Source of the DNA: Roridomyces roridus
Lineage: Eukaryota > Basidiomycota > Agaricomycetes > Agaricales > Mycenaceae
NCBI GenBank assembly: GCA_029378245.1
Contig: JARKIF010000007.1
Coordinates: 806,001 to 870,000 of the forward strand
Reading direction: 5' to 3'
Length of the DNA: 64,000 nucleotides
Part shown: positions 57,535 to 64,000 of the stretch, piece by piece
Layout of the letters: each line of letters begins with the position of its first letter
Numbering within the stretch: position 1 is the stretch's first letter
The notes under the pieces: model-generated
Seen by the model: the letters and a program-made list of their open reading frames with translations, nothing else
Told to the model about the DNA's origin: nothing
Databases searched by the model: none
Position numbers and translations under genes: made by a program

Positions 57535-58836
57535 TTACCAATCGTGAATCGTTTTACACCCCGGTTTCGATAGATTGACGCCTCCTCGCAAGAGTTCCGG
57601 TAAAATCAGCCCGCTCTCGAGTGTGTTGACTACGACGGCGTCGACTTCGTGTGGTGAGACGCGTCCATACCACACTGATGCCCCGTTTGGCAGGTATATC
57701 TAGGAAAATAGAATCAGTTCCTGGTCCAAGATCGAATAGTGCGAGTACATACGATGCAATTTCCAGAAAAGCGATGTCCGCCCATGTGGGAATTGTACAA
57801 AATGAGTGCCTTTTTAGCGGTTTGTGCGGTTTTGAGGGTCTCGGTCACGCGCGCTTCCTTCTCTGCTACTGAAACGGCGAATTCCTCTAGGGATGGGTCG
57901 TCAATGTGCTCTAGTTGGGTGTCTACCGTCCACCCGCGGTGATGGAGCGAGGTGGTGAATGCTAGGAAGCATTAAAAAGACCAGGTCATATTTGTAACCT
58001 GCTCGCTTACCTTGCTCTAGTTTCGGCGCTGCAATCGCACACCGATTGTCGCGTCTCTTGTGAGAACCTGTGCGCGCCTATTAGTTGATGGAATCCCGAC
58101 TCCAGGCAAGTTGGGCCCTACAGAATGTGATCACACAAGAGTACGGTAAAACCCAAGTCTTGAAGGTGGATTCCTGAGAGCCTAATATGCGGGGCACCCG
58201 AGGGTCAAGCGCACTTTTCCACAACTTTTGTGCGCCATCCAGGGTCGAAGGAATGCCAGAAACAACGACGAAATCTGGGAAAACTAGAACAGTTTCGAGA
58301 TTGTCATCCGCAATCGTTCTATAGCTTCCATTCAGAAGAGAAATCTCGCCCGAATCTGCCGCATTGAATATCCCAGGGACATTTGGAAGAGGTTGTCCGT
58401 CGGTGTCCAAATGGGGGGATGGTTTGACGGTGACCTTTTGGTGCGCCCGATCCAAATGCGCAGCTAGTGAGCCAGAGGTGTTGGTAATTTCCCGGTCCCA
58501 ATCCGTTTTTCCAGTCGAGATTAGAACCTGGGGCGGTGGCTTGAACATTCGGGGAAGGTAATTGAACTGGATTTAATCACCTGTCTTCGAAAGGGTCGCA
58601 CAGACCCCAACAGTTGTCTTTCCCTATCAACCTTGAACCGTGGAGGGAATTCAGGGTGTCCTATGCAAATTTGAGAACACAGTAAGACCGAGTGGTGAGT
58701 GCGAACCATCTTCGCAAGGGTTTGAGCATGTCCTGCAGTCGGCGTCAGAGATGGGAACTGCTGCATTGGTGAGCTGCTCGGGTATGTTGTCTGAGCCGTT
58801 GAAAGCCCAGGCTTTGAGCTTCCAAAGAGCACTCAT
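57535..58836 (-). CDS. Sucrase/ferredoxin-like (Aim32-type) thioredoxin-fold protein
   Basis: Several exons join in phase, starting MSALWKLKAWAFNGSDN. An N-terminal cysteine cluster DADCRTCSNPC is followed by HPEFPPRFKVDRERQLLGSV and RRQVLISTGKTDWDREIT. The middle has DNLETVLVFPDFVVVSG. The C-terminal signature is CSHKRRDNRCAIAAPKLE, NSHMGGHRFSGNCIIYLPNG and SVWYGRVSPHEV. The conserved Cys and HMGGH His match the iron-sulfur-binding thioredoxin-like ferredoxin domain of this family (PF06999). Yeast Aim32 is a mitochondrial redox protein. The last residues (..LSKPGCKTIHDW) are less certain. Confidence 0.86.
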
Positions 58837-59280
58837 GGAGGTGAGGAGAAAAAGAGTTTGGAAATAGCGGTGATGCGGCTGTACATTGATGTTGATGCCA
58901 TGATGTCGAACTCAATTCTTGTTCAATTCGGATTCCGTCGACTGCACTAGTTCTCGTAAAAATTAACCATGCCTGACTTTGAATCCTCCGATTCTCAGAG
59001 TACCCCAGATGGTCCACAAATTCATCCGAGCCAGCAATGCGCGCTGATGTCAATGCTGCGATACACGGCTCTGATCCGGTCAATCCCTGCCGCGATTGCG
59101 TGGCTTGCGGTGCTGCGGAGTTCGGAACCGATGACTCCGACCGAACTGCGATTGAAAAGCGCTGCAATCCCAAAGAGGCAGTTTGATCATTGATGGGAGT
59201 AGTGGCTCGTTTTGGCCTGATCCCAACCATCACGTCGTAACTGCGGTGCTGAGCATCGCAGCCAATTTGCATCTTCCACA
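58837..59280. other. Divergent promoter region
   Basis: About 440 bases between the starts of the minus-strand sucrase/ferredoxin-like gene and plus-strand aip1. The open minus-strand frame across it has no recognisable content. Confidence 0.4.
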
Positions 59281-61717
59281 ATGTCTTTCAAACAAACCTC
59301 GTTGTTCCCCCCGACCCCTTCAACTGCTCGAGGTGTTTCGACGAAACTGAGCGCTCACAAGGACAAGATCGTTTATACCAATGGCAAAGCAGTTATTGTG
59401 AGCTCCATGGACACATTTTCGTGGAACAGACGCCAAACTTTGCCAGATTCGCGATCTGAATGTAAGGATTCCCAAATCTCGACGCGATCCTCGTTCTGAA
59501 GGATTGAAAGAGTCCCCTCCTTGCGACCGCGTATACGGGACATGTCCAGAACACGACGGCGGCACGCATCTCCCCCTCGGGATACTACTGCGCGTCTGCG
59601 GACGCGATGGGCACTGTGCGAGTATGGGACACGGTTGGAGAGGATCAGGTCCTGAAGGGCGAGTACAAAGTCATCTCGGGTCGCATGTCCGTCGTTCTTC
59701 GCTGTTTGAGAGCGTGCTTGGCGCTGATTCGGAGCCAGAAACGATTTGGAATGGGACGGAGAGAGCAAGCGTATCATTGCGGTTGGTGATGGACGAGAGA
59801 AGTTAGTATGATGATATGTGGAATTCGCGCCCTTTGCTGACTTTGGCCGCAGATTCGGGCAAGCATTCATGATGGATACTGGCTCGTCAACTGGCGAAAT
59901 CAGCGGCCATGCCAAGGTGGGCGCAAGACCTAGCTCCCTTCTACTTAGTCGATTCAAACCTGCAATAGACCATCAACGCCGTAGCTATCCGCCACCAACG
60001 TCCATTCCGCGCTGCCACCGCGGGAGATGACGGCCTGATTGTGTTCCATCAAGGTTCGTCTCTGTGAAGTTGTGTAGTATCCCGTTCAAAATAGGCCAGG
60101 TGCACCATACAAATACGACAAGGTACACATTGATCTATTCAAGCCGAAACCAGCGCTCATATCCGCAGACTATCAAAACGCACACCAAATTCGTCCAAGA
60201 CGTGCGTTATGCACCATCAGGCGATTACTTTGTGAGCGTTGGATCCGACTCCAAGATCTTCCTGCATGAGGGAAAGACGGGGGAGACTATCGGGGAAGTG
60301 ACGGACAGCCCACACACGGGAAGCATCGTGCGTGAATCTTTTCCCAGCCTAGCTTGATGCTGAAATCCAGATAGATGGCTTGCTCATGGAGTGCGGATAG
60401 CAAGTCCTTTTCCACCTCCTCAGCGGACTGTACTGTGAAATTGTGTATGTGAGGCCCGGGATCTTGCAACATAACAAGCTCATGTAACGCCAGGGGACGT
60501 AGAGACGCGAAAGGCCACGAGTACCTGGTCTCTTGGTTCCGGCGTTAATAATCAGCAGGTCGGGAATGTCTGGAGCCGCGAAACGGACATTGTATCACTG
60601 TCTCTCTCTGGAGACCTTAATGTCTTTGACCCTCGCGTGGGCGACAAGCCGGCACGTATCGTTACGGTAAGAATACTTTTACATTGCAAATCGTTTCGTG
60701 TCTCAAGTCATTCACAGGGCCCGCAAAAACCTGTCACAGCGGTCGCGCCCTCTGCAGCAGGGACCTTCCTCGCGGCTACTGCTGACGGCCGTGTAGTGGA
60801 GTATACCACAGCGTCTGGTAACACTGCTCCATTGCAGGGTGTCGGGCACACGAGCCTTATTGTCGGTCTGGCGGCTGGACCGGGTGGAAAGATATTCTCT
60901 GCAGGCTATGACGATCGTGTGCGCGAGATCACCGGCAGTACAGGTTTCACTGCGGCATCCATCGCCACGGCAGCGCAGCCAAAGTCTATTGCAGTGGCGG
61001 GGGATGGCACGGTATTCGTGGCCGAGGCGGGTGGCGTTGAGGCGATCCGGGACAATCAGAAGGTGGCGCACCTTGCAACCAAGTATACACCGAGTGCGGT
61101 CGGAGCAGCCAAGGGAGGTAACATTGTGGCTGTCGGGGGAGAGGTAGCATTTACCCATTCGTTTCCGGCGGCGCGCTGATGGATATTTCAGGACCAGAAA
61201 GTCCGTCTGTATGAATGGAGCGGTACGGCATTCACAGAGATCGCACTATTGGAGAACAACAAGGGTGTCGTTTCTGCGATAGAGTTTTCTCCAGACGGAG
61301 CTTTCTTGGCGGCCGGTGATGTTTGTCCGTTTTCATCCCGATCGTTCATTTTCTGAATTCTGCAACAGTCTAGTGGGCGGATAGTCTTATTCGATGTCAA
61401 GGAGAAGAAGGTAAGACACTATACTCCATCTCACTACCTCCAAACTGAATTTTTCCAAGATGGTTACCGCACGGTGGTCCTTCCACTCTGCGCGCGTCAA
61501 CTCCCTCTCTTGGACGCCGGATTCTCAGCACTGCGCGTCGGGGTCGTTGGACACGCATGTGTACGTGTGGAGCGTTGCGAATCCGACGCGAAATATCGCG
61601 GTCAAGAATGCTGGGCCAGGCGGGGTGAATGCTGTTTTGTGGGTTGGGGCTGGAGCGCTCGCGAGCGCTGGTGCCGATGGGTGTGTGAGGATTTGGGAGG
61701 TGACTTTCCATTCTTAG
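59281..61717 (+). CDS. aip1: Actin-interacting protein 1 (WD40 double propeller)
   Basis: About a dozen exons join from MSFKQTSLFPPTPSTARGVS to a final WD unit ending CVRIWEVTFHS; about 600 aa, the usual length. WD repeats are evident: RISPSGYYCASADAMGTVRV, DLEWDGESKRIIAVGDGR, AIRHQRPFRAATAGDDG, YAPSGDYFVSVGSDSKIFL, SWSADSKSFSTSSADCTVKL, EFSPDGAFLAAGDSSGRIVL and SWTPDSQHCASGSLDTHVYV. Aip1 works with cofilin to disassemble actin filaments at cortical patches. The early exon reads RDLNSPLLATAYTGHVQ after choosing the acceptor TTGAAAG; another acceptor would delete part of the first blade. Intact. Confidence 0.92.
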
Positions 61718-61980
61718 TGGCGAGTGTGTTTCAAGCAAATAATCAATTATTGTTGTACAACATCCATGGTCCTCTGCGGGCGGTAATGCAGCGGCTCAGG
61801 CAAGTGCATATGTCGAGATCTTGGTATCGTTGCAGTGTGCCTTTGCAGCAATCTCGGCCTTCATGCCCGTTCCCGATTTGGAAAGCAGATCAAAGCCCGA
61901 TGGACTTGTCCACTTGTCTGAAGCGGCGGTGACGATGATGTCTGCGCGCCAACAACGCGTCCAGATACCGACTACTTGCT
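61718..61980. other. Short intergenic region
   Basis: About 260 bases between aip1 and the adenylation-domain gene. A plus-strand frame here (from about 61821) overlaps the next gene in another frame and is not supported. Confidence 0.4.
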
Positions 61981-64000
61981 ATGTTTCTCCCTCAACTCGT
62001 CGAAAAGAATGCTGAGCATCCCTCTCGCCCATTTTTCGTCTACTGCAACCCGGAAAACGACCATGTCGTGACGATCACCCAGCTGGAATTCGGGCGGGCC
62101 ACCCATCGAGCTGCAACTCTGCTGCGTAAAGGTCCCGATTCCCAAGTCGTTGCGATTCTGGCTCAGTCGGACACTATACTGTATCATGCTCTCATCGTCG
62201 GTCTCATGACCGCGAATCTAGTCGTATGTGTAACCCGCGGAATGCATCCTAATGCTCAATATGAACTGTAACAGCCATTCCCAATCTCGCCTCGTAATTC
62301 AGCAGCTGGAATATTCCAGCTCTTGCGCGCTTCGTCGTGTCATCGCATTTTGGCCACTTGTGTTACCCTCGCACCACTCGTCGCTGCAATCAAGGAACAT
62401 GTCTCTCAAGTCGATCCGGATTACATTTTGGACATCGAGGAGGTTCCTCTGCTTGCGCAGATTTACCCTAATCTTGGCTTCGAAACGCCCGCCTTGCCGT
62501 TCCAACCGTATCCTTTCAACGCTTCCCGTTCTTCGCCCGATGATGTCGAGTTGTACATGCATTCCTCTGGAAGTACGGGTTTCCCTAGAGCCATTGCCCA
62601 AACGCATCGCGTTCTCAAACAATGGTGCAGCCTTCGTACGCCACTTTCACTTGTGTTGCTGAGCTTGAACTTTCTCAACGTCGTCCAGCCGCAGTTGCGG
62701 AAGCTGCCCAGAACGTTGCAGCCCCCATAGGAAATATGGCTCTCCCGTCCTTCCACGTACGTCGGCATCATCTTCTGCCTCTATCCGTGCTCATTAGGTC
62801 TGATCGTAGCTGTTCGGCATCTGCTGCCAACTACTTCATCCCCTGCACGGCTTATACGCCGCCGTCTATCCACCGACTGCAACGTCTACAAACGCACTCC
62901 CGATGATTCCATCACCCGACAATATTCTGCAGCACACACGCGCTACAAAGTGCAGGTCGCTTACCACTGTACCTGCGCTCTTGGCTGCCTGGTTCCACTC
63001 ACCAGACTCGGTTTCATTTTTAGGGACGTTGCATTCTGTGGTGAGTGAAAGATCCCTTTTTGGATTGTTGATCTGATTACGAATATAGATCTGGGCTGGC
63101 GGACCGCTTCCCCAACGCATCGGAGATGCCCTCGTGCAGCAGGGTGTGAAGCTACGCAGCGTATATGGGGCTACCGAGATCGGCACCGTCACTGACCTGC
63201 GCTTGAATGATGGAGATGAAAAGGAGTGGGCGTGGTTCAAAGTCTCGGACAAGGTCGATGTACGATGGGTGCCTCAGGGGGAGGATATCTTTGAAATGCA
63301 GATTCTGGTTCGCCGCGCTTTCTTTTCATCTCGACCGTCTTTCTGATTCCACTAGTCGTCAGATACCCACGGTCCAACAATAGAGAATTTGGACGACGCC
63401 AAGGGTTATGCGACGTCGGATTTGTGCACAAGGCATCCTCAGAAGCCGTATTTATGGCGAATGTGCGTTCACTTGATTGATACTCGGCAGACCTTGAGAC
63501 CCTCCCAGTGTCGGACGCGTGGATGATACGATTATCCACAGTTCGGGAGAGAAGACTGTTCCAGGTCCTATGGAGAACATCATCACGAGCACTCCGTTGT
63601 AAATCACATCCGGTGCTTACTGCTATGAGACTGACCAGGCATTTAGGATTGCGGAGGCTGTCATGTTTGGGCGCGAGCATCCACAAGCCGGCATTTTGAT
63701 CGAAGTACGCTCGAGCTTCCAGATCGACGTCGACGATCAAACACAACTTGCTGAACTACGGAATAAAGTCTGGTACGTTTTAGGTATCTTTACGCTCTCA
63801 TTCAAAATTACATCTCTCAGGTCTTGCATCGAGGAGGCTAATGCTATTGCGCCTGCGTTCAGCCGAATCTTCAAAGAGATGATTTTGTTCACGTCACGTG
63901 ATAAACCTTTACCTCGCTCAGGAAAGGGCTCAGTCATGCGCAAAGCTGCACTGAGCTTGTACGCTGCGGAGATTAATGCCCTGTATGAGTTTTCCCTTGA
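61981..64000 (+). CDS. NRPS-like/aminoadipate-reductase-like enzyme, adenylation domain, cut by the right edge
   Basis: Exons join in phase from MFLPQLVEKNAEHPSRPFFV. ANL-superfamily motifs are in order: ELYMHSSGSTGFPRAI (phosphate loop), NMALPSFHLFGICCQLLHPL, SVYGATEIG, GYATSDL, GRVDDTIIHSSGEKTVPGPM, and RSGKGSVMRKAA with the catalytic Lys. The frame continues through LYAAEINALYEFSL at the edge. The layout matches basidiomycete A-PCP-R enzymes that activate a carboxylic acid as AMP ester and reduce it; carrier and reductase domains would lie outside the window. The phosphate loop has Phe-Pro where Thr-Pro-Lys is usual (SSGSTGFPRA), so the usual Lys is Arg. The start is limited by an upstream in-frame stop. 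Confidence 0.85.

Noticed and set aside
58745..59281. Minus-strand 178-residue frame between the sucrase/ferredoxin-like gene and aip1
   Set aside because: It overlaps the first exon of the real minus-strand gene in another frame and has no recognisable content.

Overview
The window comes from a filamentous basidiomycete, most likely an Agaricomycete. Nearly every gene is broken by many 45-60 base introns with fungal donor, branch and acceptor signals. The gene set fits that group: an Rrm4-type RNA transporter, a CYP63-like P450, F-box/LRR-like proteins, oxalate decarboxylase and a DUF2235 hydrolase. I saw no prokaryotic, organellar or viral segments, no CRISPR array and no convincing tRNA or rRNA gene. 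Exon structures were assembled by eye from open frames, splice signals and phase agreement, and are predictions.

Layout. 0-9 kb: a cut-off APH-family kinase-like gene (-), a tiny Cys protein (+), a large Num1/ApsA cortical anchor (-), a four-helix membrane protein (-) and mitochondrial-type peptidyl-tRNA hydrolase (-). 9-17 kb: a CYP63-like P450 (-), a repeat block with a recurring GTCCGGAC palindrome, and a large gene fusing a Cys-rich N-terminus, a DUF2235 hydrolase and a TPR array (-). 17-19 kb: a Cwf23/DNAJC17-type J protein (+).

19-31 kb is an inverted duplication. P450(+) and F-box(-) are mirrored by F-box(+) and P450(-) around a centre holding a Ser-rich protein and the RNA polymerase I/III subunit AC19. 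31-45 kb is dense housekeeping: Yvh1 phosphatase, a coiled-coil protein, a disordered protein, Rrm4, a SLC35-type transporter, an ALY/Yra1 export factor, an HMG-box protein and a GNAT acetyltransferase.

45-53 kb: two tandem Dal5/Tna1-like MFS transporters converge on a secreted bicupin oxalate decarboxylase. 53-64 kb: the spindle checkpoint protein Mad3, a 2.1 kb stretch without recognisable genes, a small secreted protein, a sucrase/ferredoxin-like protein, actin-interacting protein Aip1, and an adenylation-domain enzyme that runs off the right edge.

Most of the window is ordinary core genome. The least ordinary parts are the Cys-cluster/DUF2235/TPR fusion, the P450/F-box palindrome with signs of sequence homogenisation, the GTCCGGAC repeat block, and an apparent excess of GC-AG introns.
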